Below are positions 9,805 to 18,460 of a stretch of 64,000 nt of DNA, one piece after another. The notes below the pieces were generated by a model. That model saw only the letters and a list, made by a program, of their open reading frames with translations. It was not told the DNA's origin and did no database searches. Origin of the DNA: Acetobacter sp. DsW_063 (lineage in GTDB: Bacteria > Pseudomonadota > Alphaproteobacteria > Acetobacterales > Acetobacteraceae); NCBI RefSeq assembly GCF_002153745.1, contig NZ_JOPL01000025.1, positions 1 to 64,000 on the forward strand. The letters run 5' to 3'. Position numbers and translations under genes: made by a program. Each line of letters starts with the position of its first letter. Positions within the stretch are counted from its first letter, which is position 1.

Positions 9805-10641
9805 ATGAAGCGAATGTCCTTCCATGAGCATGAAGCGAGCGTTTGTATTTCCCGGTGGAATCTGATCGAAGACGGAGCGCCTTTGAAAACGGCGTCTTCG
9901 TATCTGCTGCCGGTGACTTGCGATGGCGTCGCCGCAATGTTGAAGATCACCGCCGATCCCGACGAGCAACGAGGCGCCGCGTTGATGGCGTGGTGGGGCG
10001 GTGCGGGCGCCGCGCCCGTCCTGAAGCATGACCTGGGCGTTATGCTGCTTGAGCGCGCCTCCAGAGATCGCTCGCTTGCGGCGCTTGTTTACGAAGGAAG
10101 CGATGACGATGCGACGTCGCTTCTCTGTGCGACGGCCGCGCGCCTGCATCTGCGTGAGGGGCGGGATGCTCCATCCCTGAAGCCGCTCGAAGACTGGTTC
10201 GCCTCTCTGCTCAATTTTTCGCAGACGGATGAAGCATGGATCGTGGAGTGCTCGACGTTGGCGCGGCTATTGCTGAGCGAGCAGAGCGCCGCTGTTCCTC
10301 TGCATGGCGATCTGCATCACGGCAATATTTTGGATTTTGGATCACGCGGGTGGCTGGCGATAGATCCGAAGGCGCTTTGGGGTGAGCGAACGGCTGATTA
10401 CGCCGCCATGTTCCTGAATCCAGACCTTGCTGACCCGGATCGACCATTTGCGGTGGACAGCGGGGCGTTCGAACGTCGCGTCCGCACGGTCTCCAGCCTT
10501 GCAGGCCTCGACTCCCGAAGGTTGCTGCGATGGATACAGGTATGGAGCGGCCTTTCGGCGCTCTGGTTTCTTGAGGACGGCGGCGATCCTGTCGTCCAGC
10601 GTAGGATCGGGGAACTGGCTGCTCGATCTTTGGCGCAATAG
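9805..10641 (+). CDS. aminoglycoside phosphotransferase family kinase (APH(6)/hydroxyurea-kinase-like)
   Basis: A 278-residue small-molecule kinase of the aminoglycoside/hydroxyurea resistance kinase family, whose members include streptomycin 6-phosphotransferases. The catalytic loop is PLHGDLHHGNILDF (about 168-181), with the DxxxxN arrangement, and the metal-binding block is AIDPKALWGE. The ATP-binding N-lobe (about 30-80) is recognisable by position only. It sits alone between the PepSY gene and a terminator. Many chromosomal members of this family do not cause detectable resistance, so the natural substrate remains open; resistance is possible but not shown. Confidence 0.78.
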   Translation: MKRMSFHEHEASVCISRWNLIEDGAPLKTASSYLLPVTCDGVAAMLKITADPDEQRGAALMAWWGGAGAAPVLKHDLGVMLLERASRDRSLAALVYEGSDDDATSLLCATAARLHLREGRDAPSLKPLEDWFASLLNFSQTDEAWIVECSTLARLLLSEQSAAVPLHGDLHHGNILDFGSRGWLAIDPKALWGERTADYAAMFLNPDLADPDRPFAVDSGAFERRVRTVSSLAGLDSRRLLRWIQVWSGLSALWFLEDGGDPVVQRRIGELAARSLAQ

Positions 10642-10868
10642 GTATCCGGGATGCGGCGAAAGCGTCGCCACGAAAATATGCTTTGGCGAGGATACTTTAC
10701 ATCTTTCGGCGCCAGCACTGCCGCGTGCGCAGGATTTTTTTCGTTTGATTGTGAAGTAGTGTTCACTCCTACCACAATTGCCTTATATTTACTGAAAATA
10801 TTTTAACAATCTATTTTTGGCCTAAAAAAATATCATACAGGGCTGCGTCGGCGCGTTCGCCTGGAAAT

Positions 10869-10929
10869 CGCTCCGCCAGAGTGCGCCGGCAATGGCCGCG
10901 CCTGTTGTCGCTTTGGCGGAGCGGTTTTT
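10869..10929 (+). terminator. Rho-independent terminator with long stem
   Basis: Perfect 10-base arms CGCTCCGCCA (10869-10878) and TGGCGGAGCG (10914-10923) are followed by GTTTTT. The 35-base spacer contains a smaller GC-rich near-palindrome. It would end transcription of the kinase gene. The stop codon of the convergent isochorismatase gene lies three bases further on. Confidence 0.6.
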
Positions 10930-10931
10930 CC

Positions 10932-11501
10932 TCAATCCGCCAGTTCGATAGAATCGCTCGTTGTGACGCGCGCCAGCATCGGAAAGATCCTCTCGCAGGC
11001 GAAAGTATGCATGTCTTTTGAAAGACTTGATGTTAAATCTTCAGCGATCACGACGCCGTATCCATGCTCGTGCGCGGCCCGCGCCGTGGATTCGACGCCC
11101 ATGTTGGTTGCGACGCCTCCCAGAACGATCGTCGTGACGCCACGTCGGCGGAGCTGCAAATCAAGCTCGGTTCCATAGAATGCGCCCCATTGCCTTTTTG
11201 TGATTCGCAGGTCGGAGGGTTCGGCCATGCCGTCACAGAGCTCGGACCACTTCTCGGGACGACTGTCGGCTGGCGGCGTAAGAGGTCGGTCCACGGGGGC
11301 TTTCACGGCGTCCGCGAAGTCGGCGGCGAACGCGACGTTCACAAGTACGACTGGCGCACCGGCGGCGCGGAAACGTTGCGCCAGCAGCTTGGAACGAGAG
11401 AGAATGGCGTCGCTGGGATGCGGCTCAAGCTGATAGCTCATGATACCCTTCTGGAGATCGATCAGGACGAGGGCGGTTGTGGAGGCGGGTAGAGAAATCA
11501 T
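10932..11501 (-). CDS. isochorismatase-fold cysteine hydrolase homologue lacking the catalytic Cys
   Basis: A 189-residue isochorismatase-like protein. The N-terminal LVLIDLQKG carries the conserved Asp15 and TKRQWGAFYGT the Lys102. The family motif GVATN(I/M)CVEST reads GVATNMGVEST here, so the nucleophilic Cys is Gly135 (codon 11097-11099). True isochorismatases such as EntB also have Gly at this place and act on a vinyl ether, whereas the amidase branch needs Cys. That argues against nicotinamidase or N-carbamoyl hydrolase activity. It is divergent from a TetR gene, with about 100 bases between their starts, and is probably that regulator's target. The substrate is unknown. Confidence 0.83.
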   Translation of the reverse strand: MISLPASTTALVLIDLQKGIMSYQLEPHPSDAILSRSKLLAQRFRAAGAPVVLVNVAFAADFADAVKAPVDRPLTPPADSRPEKWSELCDGMAEPSDLRITKRQWGAFYGTELDLQLRRRGVTTIVLGGVATNMGVESTARAAHEHGYGVVIAEDLTSSLSKDMHTFACERIFPMLARVTTSDSIELAD

Positions 11502-11595
11502 CCATTCTGCTCCGGCATGGCGCTCGCGCTCCTGCGCGTTGTTCGATCAGGAGCGGTCGGGTAGAATTTGAGGGTGTGTTCAAGTAGGGGCATTA

Positions 11596-11613
11596 TTTGA
11601 GTATGGACTCAAA
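11596..11613. promoter_or_regulatory. palindrome over the tetR start codon, candidate operator
   Basis: TTTGAGT-ATGG-ACTCAAA is a perfect 7-base inverted repeat whose spacer contains the ATG at 11603. Palindromes of this size in a divergent promoter region are typical TetR-family operators. This one would allow self-repression and control of the isochorismatase gene. A looser TTGA-N8-TCAA repeat lies just upstream, near 11570-11584. Binding is inferred. Confidence 0.5.
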
Positions 11614-12232
11614 TTCGTCAAGCGGAAAAAATCGAGCGCCTCTGACGCCGCAACGGGCGGTCGGGCGCCAGCGAGTGGCTGAATTGCTGGGCGCAGCGTC
11701 GGACATCATTGAGGAGCGTGGCTACGAAGCGACGACAATGGCGGAGATCGCCGCGCGAGCCGGGGCGAAAATAGGTTCGCTTTATCGCTTCTTTCCGAAC
11801 AAGGACGCGGTGGCGAGGGCGTTGCTCGACCAACATCTTGCGATCCTGACGGAGGCGTATGCGGCGCTGGAGCAGCGTGCCGCAGGGAGGTCGCCGGATG
11901 AACTGGCCGACATGCTGATAGAGTTTCTGGTGTCGATCTATCCGCAGGTGAAATCCCTTCCTGCCCTGATGGATATGCGCGAAGACGTGGCGGATTTTCG
12001 ACGCCGGTTGCATGCTCATGCTCTGGCGGGCGTCTCGGGAGCGTTGTGCGTGTGCGCGCCGCACCTGGATCAGAAAAACGCTGAAAATATTTCAGCAGTT
12101 CTCGTTAACAATATGAAAACTTTGTTGGGAATGACGCGAGGCGCGGTTATCTCGACGCCGGGCGCGCCGGACGAGTTGCGGTTGATGAACCGTCTGTATC
12201 TGTCCAGCAGGTTGAAGACGCACGGAGCCTAG
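11603..12232 (+). CDS. TetR/AcrR-family transcriptional regulator
   Basis: A one-component repressor of 209 residues. The helix-turn-helix is in the first 60 residues (ATTMAEIAARAGAKIGSLYRFFPNKDAVARALL), followed by an all-helical ligand domain with no recognisable specificity. The ATG at 11603 lies 12 bases after AGTAGGGG. A TTG at 11597 in the same frame is better spaced, about 7 bases, and is a real alternative. It is divergent from the isochorismatase-fold gene, which it probably controls through the palindrome at the start codon. The effector is unknown. Confidence 0.85.
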   Translation: MDSNSSSGKNRAPLTPQRAVGRQRVAELLGAASDIIEERGYEATTMAEIAARAGAKIGSLYRFFPNKDAVARALLDQHLAILTEAYAALEQRAAGRSPDELADMLIEFLVSIYPQVKSLPALMDMREDVADFRRRLHAHALAGVSGALCVCAPHLDQKNAENISAVLVNNMKTLLGMTRGAVISTPGAPDELRLMNRLYLSSRLKTHGA

Positions 12233-12455
12233 TAATACAGAGCGCCGTTGGCTTGTGTGGGCGTATGCTGCGCGTACAGAAAACCTCTGCGCCGATATGG
12301 CCGCAGACGGACCTTTACGAGAACCGGCCTTTTTCACTCTGATGGCGGAAATTCTTGATATTTTCTATAAAAATCAGTGATATTTCGCGACGTCATCCTG
12401 CAAACAGGCGGATTCGGCATCGCGTTCACAGAAAGCCGTGCGTGGCATTGGAAGG

Positions 12456-13124
12456 TCAGCCCGGCTTTCTGGAGGAGGTCAACTGAGTCAGTTGTGCCGC
12501 CAGCCGCTCGGCGCTGGCGTCCACGGGCAATACGCCCATAAGCCGGTTGTCTCCGTCCATAAGGTAGAGCACGGAACTATGGTCCATCAGATAGGCGTCG
12601 GGCTTCTCTCCGCTCCGGGGAGTGCGTCTGTTCGCCATGACGTGAAATTCGCGGAGCATACGGTCGATATCGCCGCTACGCCCGGTAAGGCCGATGATGT
12701 CGGGTGAGAACGTAGAGACGTAGCTTTTCACCACCGCGGGAGTGTCCCGTTCGGGGTCGACAGTGACGAACAGCGGCGTAATCGCGGCGCCGACAGGGCC
12801 GAGCGAGTCCAGGGCCTGGGTCACTGTCGCCAACGTAAGCGGGCAGACGTCGATGCAGTGGGTGTAGCCAAAATAGATCAGGGTTTGACGACCGTGGAAG
12901 GTGTCTTGCGTGACGGGGCGTCCGTTCATGTCGACAAGCGCGTACGGACCGCCGACGGTATTTGGAGTCCTGTGCGAGAGCATGAGACGCAGCCCCGCCG
13001 CGCCAAGAAAGAGCGCGGCGATAAAAGCGACGACCGCTACGGACGGCCACCGACGCTTTGGGGTCAAGGGTGACGACTTGTCTGCCGAACGCTGTCCCGG
13101 TCGTCCCGATGCTGAGCGCGTCAT
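12456..13124 (-). CDS. SCO1/SenC-family copper chaperone
   Basis: A 222-residue membrane-anchored thioredoxin-fold protein that delivers copper to the CuA site of cytochrome oxidase or acts as a periplasmic thiol reductant. A basic N-terminus precedes one transmembrane helix (28-48). The copper ligands are all present: CIDVC (Cys90 and Cys94) and His182 in YLMDHSS. The fold motifs IYFGYTHC and FVTVDPERDTP are standard. It stands alone between the tetR gene and a HAD gene. Together with the suspected copper uptake unit 3 kb away it hints at local clustering of copper functions. Confidence 0.9.
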   Translation of the reverse strand: MTRSASGRPGQRSADKSSPLTPKRRWPSVAVVAFIAALFLGAAGLRLMLSHRTPNTVGGPYALVDMNGRPVTQDTFHGRQTLIYFGYTHCIDVCPLTLATVTQALDSLGPVGAAITPLFVTVDPERDTPAVVKSYVSTFSPDIIGLTGRSGDIDRMLREFHVMANRRTPRSGEKPDAYLMDHSSVLYLMDGDNRLMGVLPVDASAERLAAQLTQLTSSRKPG

Positions 13125-13294
13125 GCGTTCCTCCTGCCTGCACGGTCCGACACAAAGGTCAGTTTATAAAAGCCGATGAGAACACGCCATACCCGGTCTG
13201 ACGGTTGAGCCGCCAGTAAGCTGCGTCTCGCAGTGCTGCCCTCCGCTTTAGGCCTGCCCGAAGCAGAGACAGCACCGAAGCAAGGCTTCCTGTC

Positions 13295-14182
13295 TTACCA
13301 TACGAGGCCCGGCACGCTGGCGACGGGAGACAGGCCTTGCGCGTCCGCCTCGGCCTGCGCCAACGTCGGATCGTCGCCAAGTTTTTCCTTATGGATCCCA
13401 CCAAGAATCCAGAGTGCGTCCACGCCTGCCGCCGCCGCGCCGCGCACGTCCGTCGCCAGCGCGTCGCCCACCCCGATCACGCGGTCGCGCGGCGTATCGA
13501 GCATGGCCAGCACCGGTTCGTACACCGCAGCGAAAGGCTTGCCGATCCAGTGCACCAGACCGTTCTTCTGTTCGTAGATTTTCGCCAGAAGCCCCGCGCA
13601 GATAAGGCGCTTTCCGTCACGGATCACCTCCATGTCCGGGTTGGCGCAGATCATCGGCAGCCCGCGCGCGGCGGAAGCGTCCAGCGCTGCGACATAAGGT
13701 TCGAACTCGGTCTTTCCACGCCGTTCGTCTGGTCCGGTGTTCATGACAAAGTCGGCTTCCTCTGGCGTTTCGACCAATTCCAGACCAAGCCCCTCGAACA
13801 GCGCCAGATCGTGATCGCCGCCGATATGCAGCGTTTTCGTTCCCAGTGACGCGAGCCACGGCGCGACGGCGAGGGTCGCGGCCTGATCGCGCGAGAGAAG
13901 AAGGTGACGAGTGAACTCGCCGCTGGTCATCAGGCCGTCGTAGAGCGTGTCCACGACGCCCATGTCGCGAAGCTGAGCCTGCACGACAGGCGCCGGGCGC
14001 GGCGCATTGGAGAGCAGCACGATCCGTTTGCCCGCCGATTTCAGCGCCTGCAGACACGCAATGGCGCCGGGATAGGGGCGAACGCCGTCATGCACGCATC
14101 CCCACAAGTCCACGATGTAGCCGTCATAACGGCCGACCAGACCGGAAACGCCGGAGAGGCGTTCTATGCGGCGGGCGGTCAT
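13295..14182 (-). CDS. HAD-superfamily class IIA hydrolase (TIGR01459 type)
   Basis: A 295-residue phosphatase-like protein. Motif I is IVDLWGCVHDG (about 24-34), with the nucleophilic Asp. Motif II is VLLSNAPRP, and the C-terminal motif IGVGDALATDVRGAAAAGVD binds Mg. The DLWG form of motif I marks the class IIA subgroup common in Alphaproteobacteria, whose substrate is not established. Its start overlaps the pyrD stop by four bases (ATGA), so the two are translationally coupled. Confidence 0.85.
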   Translation of the reverse strand: MTARRIERLSGVSGLVGRYDGYIVDLWGCVHDGVRPYPGAIACLQALKSAGKRIVLLSNAPRPAPVVQAQLRDMGVVDTLYDGLMTSGEFTRHLLLSRDQAATLAVAPWLASLGTKTLHIGGDHDLALFEGLGLELVETPEEADFVMNTGPDERRGKTEFEPYVAALDASAARGLPMICANPDMEVIRDGKRLICAGLLAKIYEQKNGLVHWIGKPFAAVYEPVLAMLDTPRDRVIGVGDALATDVRGAAAAGVDALWILGGIHKEKLGDDPTLAQAEADAQGLSPVASVPGLVW

Positions 14183-15276
14183 CGGCTTTCTCCACCGTTG
14201 TTTTTCAGATCAGCGCCCTTCAAATCTGATAGCGATTCTACGCCCAGTTCGCGCAGGATCGCCAGCGTCTCGCGCTTCAGGCGCGCCAGAAGCGCAGGGC
14301 CTTCGTAAGCGAACGCGGAATAGACCTGCACGAGGTCGGCGCCCGCGCGCACCCGTTCGACGATATCCGCGCCAGTCTCGATGCCGCCGCAACCGATAAG
14401 CCCAAGCCGCCCATTCGTCAGTTGCGCCGCTTCGCGCAGCATTTCAGTTGCTCGCGCCTTGAGCGGTCGGCCCGACAGGCCGCCGGTCTCACCCGCGTGC
14501 GGGCTACGCAGCGTCGCGGGTCGCGCCAGCGTGGTGTTGCTGATGATCAGTCCGTTCGCCCCACCCTGCGCAGCCGCCTCGACAACGGGCGCCAACTGGT
14601 CGTCCGCCAGATCGGGGGCGAGCTTGATCAGCAGAGGAGGGCGGGTCGCATGACGCGCGTTGATAGCGGCCAGCAGTTCGGCCAGGCGTTCGGAATCCTG
14701 CAGGGCGCGCAGGCCGGGCGTGTTGGGTGACGAGAGGTTGAGGACGATGTAGTCCACATACGGCTTCACGCGCGCGATCAGCTCCGGGTAGTCCAGTTCG
14801 GGTGCTGCGCCGATCTTGTTGATGCCCAGATTGGCGCCGACCGGCGCTCCGGGGCGGGTGCCCCGATCACGATACAGCCGCGCCAGTCGCACCGTGAAGC
14901 GGTCTATGCCCTGATTGTTGAAGCCCATCCGGTTGATGACAGCGCGATCCTCCGTCAGCCGGAACAGCCGCGGACGGGGGTTGCCCCGCTGCGGACGTGG
15001 CGTAACCGTTCCCGCCTCGACAAACCCGAAGCCCAGCTGCGCCAGTGGCCGGACGACGCGCGCGTCCTTGTCGAATCCCGCAGCGATGCCGATGGGGTTG
15101 GAGAACCGCATGCCGAACGCCCGTGTGGCCAACGCCGGGTCGTCCTTCGGGCGTGACGGAGGGACGCCGGCGCCCAGCAGCAGGGCGTCGATCGCCAGGC
15201 CGTGGGCGCGTTCGGGATCGAGACGCCGGAGCAGGGGAAGGGCGGGGGCGAGAAGGCGGTCGGACAGGTCTTTCAT
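14179..15276 (-). CDS. pyrD: dihydroorotate dehydrogenase (quinone), class 2
   Basis: Catalyses the fourth step of UMP synthesis, oxidising dihydroorotate and passing electrons to the quinone pool at the inner membrane. The product is 365 residues from MKDLSDRLLAP; the frame is open about 100 codons upstream, but that part is not protein-like. The N-terminal helical part (1-40) is the membrane-associated quinone tunnel of class 2 enzymes. FMN-binding and active-site blocks include GIAAGFDKDARVV, FVEAGTVTPRPQ, the VLNLSSPNTPGLR loop with the catalytic Ser, and the C-terminal IGCGGIETGADIVERVRAGA. It is the first gene of a two-gene unit with the HAD hydrolase. Confidence 0.94.
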   Translation of the reverse strand: MKDLSDRLLAPALPLLRRLDPERAHGLAIDALLLGAGVPPSRPKDDPALATRAFGMRFSNPIGIAAGFDKDARVVRPLAQLGFGFVEAGTVTPRPQRGNPRPRLFRLTEDRAVINRMGFNNQGIDRFTVRLARLYRDRGTRPGAPVGANLGINKIGAAPELDYPELIARVKPYVDYIVLNLSSPNTPGLRALQDSERLAELLAAINARHATRPPLLIKLAPDLADDQLAPVVEAAAQGGANGLIISNTTLARPATLRSPHAGETGGLSGRPLKARATEMLREAAQLTNGRLGLIGCGGIETGADIVERVRAGADLVQVYSAFAYEGPALLARLKRETLAILRELGVESLSDLKGADLKNNGGESR

Positions 15277-15457
15277 GGCGGCGGATGCTGCCCGAAGGGC
15301 GGCGAATTGAAAAGTCAGGATTGCCCCCTTCAGGGGGCGGGGCGCGACAGTCCAGGCGCTGTATGCTACCGGCGGAGAAGGCATGATTCCCGCGCGAACG
15401 GGGCGCGCCGCTGAAAGAACGGCGGAAAATGACGCCGATGGAGAAGGCGCAACGACG

Positions 15458-18442
15458 ATGACGCAGGACGGTCGCGAACATGTTGTGGACTCGGGACTGT
15501 TCGATGCGGCGTGGTATCGGGCGCGGTTGCCGAATGCAGGCCGTGACATAGCGGATCCGCTCGACCATTTCATGACTGTCGGGGCTCGTGAGGGCCTGCC
15601 GCCGGGACCGTTGTTCGATCCGCCGCGTTACTTCGCCCGTTCCTGGCATCTTGAAGCGGGGGTGGACAATGCGCTTCTGCATTATCTTCTCGCCGGCCGA
15701 GCCGCGGGCGTGGTCGGAGAGGGCGTTTGCGATACAGCGCTTCGCGGAGGAGACGGCCCGGTAGAGCCGACGTTGCTAGCGGGGCCGCCGTCGCAACCAC
15801 GCAGTCTCGCCATCGCGCTTCATGTCAGTCGGCCTGAGGTGTTTCAGGTGATCTGCCAGCGTCTGGCGACGTTGCCGTGCCACTATACGCTGCTGATCCT
15901 GACGGACAGTGTGGAACTGCGCAGCGTTTGCGAAGCCATTGTCGAGAGCGCAGGGATCTGGGAGCCTGCGATCGTTCGCCTGTCTCCTGTTCGGAGATAC
16001 AATATCGCTTCAGTATTCAGCGTGTTTCATAATGCGCTGCGTCATCATGAATTCACTCTGTTCCTTCATACGGAGCTCGGGGTGGATGGTCGTCCGGTCT
16101 TTGACGAATTGCGTCAGAACCTCCTGCCTCATCCGGACGCGTTCGGGGGGCTCTTCTCGCGCCTTGCCGATGACGCCGCGCTCGGCTTGCTGCAACCGAC
16201 GCCTCCGTCCGCCACGCCGTACTGGGCGTTTGGCTGGGTTGGGCAGGGGGCGCAGGCGCGCGCGGCGCTGCGGCGACTCAAACCTGACGCGTCATGCCCT
16301 GAGGGCTATTTCGACTATCCGGCGGGCGGCATGTTCTGGGCCCGGACGCGCGCTCTGGCGCCGTTTCTCGACATGGCGTGGACTGATGCTGATTTTCGTG
16401 TCGTGGCCAGAGGCGGCGTTGCTGACGCGGCGGCGCTTTTTGAGCGTGCCATCGGCGTGATTGTGCGTGGCGAAGGATTCCGTTGCGACGAATATGACGC
16501 GCAGGCTGGGCTGATCCGCGTCGGATGGGGGCGGCGTAATTTCGATCGCTATGAAGCGTTTTCATCGGCTCGATTGAAAATCGCGGTCGAGGAGGCGCGC
16601 GTCGTCTCGTTCGATATCTTCGACACGTTGCTTCAACGGATCGCGCTGACGCCTGACGCTGTGCAGCGATATGCTGGCTGGCTGGTTGAGCAGGCGTATC
16701 CGGAAATTCAGAATTTTTTCGACCGCCGAAAAAGCGCCGAGGATACGGCGCGCGCTGCGCTGGGCTGGACCGACGACGTCGGGCTTGACGAGATCTACTC
16801 CGGATTGGAGGAGGCGACCGGCTGGAGCGCTGAGAGTCTGGCTTTCGCCCGTAGCAAGGAAGAGGAGCTCGACGCCCGCCAGTTGCAACCTCGCCCCGGC
16901 ATGCTCGAAGTTTTGCGTCACGCCCGTAAGCGGGGGCGTCGCGTGATTCTGGTCAGCGACACCTATCTGCGCCGGACGGAACTGGACCCAATCCTCGCCC
17001 GGACGGGCGTTCTTGCTCTGGTCGATGAAATCTATCTGTCTTCCGAGCGTTTCGCACGGAAGGACAGGGGCGATATGTGGGACCTTGTCGTTTCCGCTGA
17101 AGGCGCCGACGGATTGCTGCATGTCGGAGATAACGAACGGTCCGATCTGTTCAATGCAGCGCAACGCGGCGTGAAGACCATTCATGTTCCGTCGGCGCTT
17201 TCCTTGCTGCGCGCAAACCCTGTGGAAGCGGATATTTTCGCTGCAGCGCGCAAGGAACATGTGAGTGATGAAGGCGTCAGGATCGATCGATCGGATGAAG
17301 CGCTGGCGGCGGAGATTCTGCTTGGCCCCATCGTGGCGGCGACTTTCGGTTCTCCTTTCCCATCGGCGCAACGTGGCGGGGTCGCACGCACTTTGACGTT
17401 ATCGTCGGCTTCTGAAATGGGAAAGATGCTGTTCGGTCCGTTGTTGTTGTGTTTCATGAGCAAGCTGGCGCAGCATCCGGCGACCGCGCGGGTCGAGAAA
17501 ATATTCTTTCTCGCGCGCGAAGGATATTTCCTTCTGAAACTCTATCAGGAAGTGCGCGCGCGCTGGCTTCCCGGCTTGCCGGAGGGCGTTTATTTTTGCT
17601 GTTCGCGACGGGTCGCCAACAGCGCGTCCCTGAGCCGCAACGGCGATCCGCTCGGTCTTGTGAAGATCGGTGAAGGATTTCGCGGCACGATGGCCGGGAT
17701 GCTCGACGCTCGTCTGGGGTATACGGTTAGTCCCGATAGCCCTCTGCGCGCCATGCGGATCGTGACGCCAGAAGAATTCGACAAGGCGCGCTCGATCATC
17801 ACTTTGCTGCGTAGCGACATTCTCGCGCAGACACGGAAAAACGCTGCTCGATTACATGTATATTGCGAGTCTTTAGGTATTCGTACGGATGGTTCTGCGC
17901 TGTACGGAATGGTCGACGTCGGATACAGCGCCACTATTCAACGACGCGTGCAAGAGACGACCGGTGCGCGTTTCGCGGGGTTGTACATGGCGACCGGGCA
18001 ATTGGCGGCCAGCGTCGAGGAAACGGGAGGCCTCGCATTCGGCCTGCTCGCTGAAGGGGCGGCCGGGGACAGGTTCCAGCGCGTGTGCGGCTTGATGATC
18101 GAGGCGTTTTTAACGGCGCCGCACGGCCAGACAATGGGCTATGACGATTCCATCCCGCCGCGACCGGTTTTTGGCGCTGAGGGCGTGTCTCAGAAAAACT
18201 TTTCTGTTTTGGAGGAAATTTTTTCAGGTGCTCTCGATTACTGCCGGACCGTTGTCGAAGCTTACGGGGCGGAAGTATTCGGGGCGCTGGCGCAGGGAGA
18301 GCGCGCAGCGACGACTATGCTTGGCGCGTTGGCCTCGGGGCGTCTCGTAATCGCGCCGGAACTGACGGAGGCCCTCGCAGTTGACGACCAGTTCTGTGGG
18401 CGCGGGGAAATACATATTTTCAAGCATATGACGGGCGCCTGA
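15458..18442 (+). CDS. RgpF-like glycan protein fused to a COG5610-type HAD hydrolase
   Basis: A 994-residue multidomain protein, probably for cell-surface polysaccharide assembly. Residues 10-80 hold two copies of the WY/PLxHFxxxGxxEGxxPxPLFD-type motif seen in large bacterial glycosyltransferases. About 110-375 resembles rhamnan-synthesis protein F (RgpF), with FTLFLHTELGVDGRP and YPAGGMFWAR. From about 384 a HAD domain starts with VVSFDIFDTLLQR; VSDTYL is near 499 and GDNERSD near 557. From about 670 the IFFLAREGYFLLKLYQ region is typical of COG5610 proteins. ATG 15458 follows GGAGAAGG and is chosen over ATG 15383. It is divergent from pyrD. The order of reactions and the sugar are unknown. 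Confidence 0.75.
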   Translation: MTQDGREHVVDSGLFDAAWYRARLPNAGRDIADPLDHFMTVGAREGLPPGPLFDPPRYFARSWHLEAGVDNALLHYLLAGRAAGVVGEGVCDTALRGGDGPVEPTLLAGPPSQPRSLAIALHVSRPEVFQVICQRLATLPCHYTLLILTDSVELRSVCEAIVESAGIWEPAIVRLSPVRRYNIASVFSVFHNALRHHEFTLFLHTELGVDGRPVFDELRQNLLPHPDAFGGLFSRLADDAALGLLQPTPPSATPYWAFGWVGQGAQARAALRRLKPDASCPEGYFDYPAGGMFWARTRALAPFLDMAWTDADFRVVARGGVADAAALFERAIGVIVRGEGFRCDEYDAQAGLIRVGWGRRNFDRYEAFSSARLKIAVEEARVVSFDIFDTLLQRIALTPDAVQRYAGWLVEQAYPEIQNFFDRRKSAEDTARAALGWTDDVGLDEIYSGLEEATGWSAESLAFARSKEEELDARQLQPRPGMLEVLRHARKRGRRVILVSDTYLRRTELDPILARTGVLALVDEIYLSSERFARKDRGDMWDLVVSAEGADGLLHVGDNERSDLFNAAQRGVKTIHVPSALSLLRANPVEADIFAAARKEHVSDEGVRIDRSDEALAAEILLGPIVAATFGSPFPSAQRGGVARTLTLSSASEMGKMLFGPLLLCFMSKLAQHPATARVEKIFFLAREGYFLLKLYQEVRARWLPGLPEGVYFCCSRRVANSASLSRNGDPLGLVKIGEGFRGTMAGMLDARLGYTVSPDSPLRAMRIVTPEEFDKARSIITLLRSDILAQTRKNAARLHVYCESLGIRTDGSALYGMVDVGYSATIQRRVQETTGARFAGLYMATGQLAASVEETGGLAFGLLAEGAAGDRFQRVCGLMIEAFLTAPHGQTMGYDDSIPPRPVFGAEGVSQKNFSVLEEIFSGALDYCRTVVEAYGAEVFGALAQGERAATTMLGALASGRLVIAPELTEALAVDDQFCGRGEIHIFKHMTGA

Positions 18443-18460
18443 TTGCGGGCCGCGGCGCTT

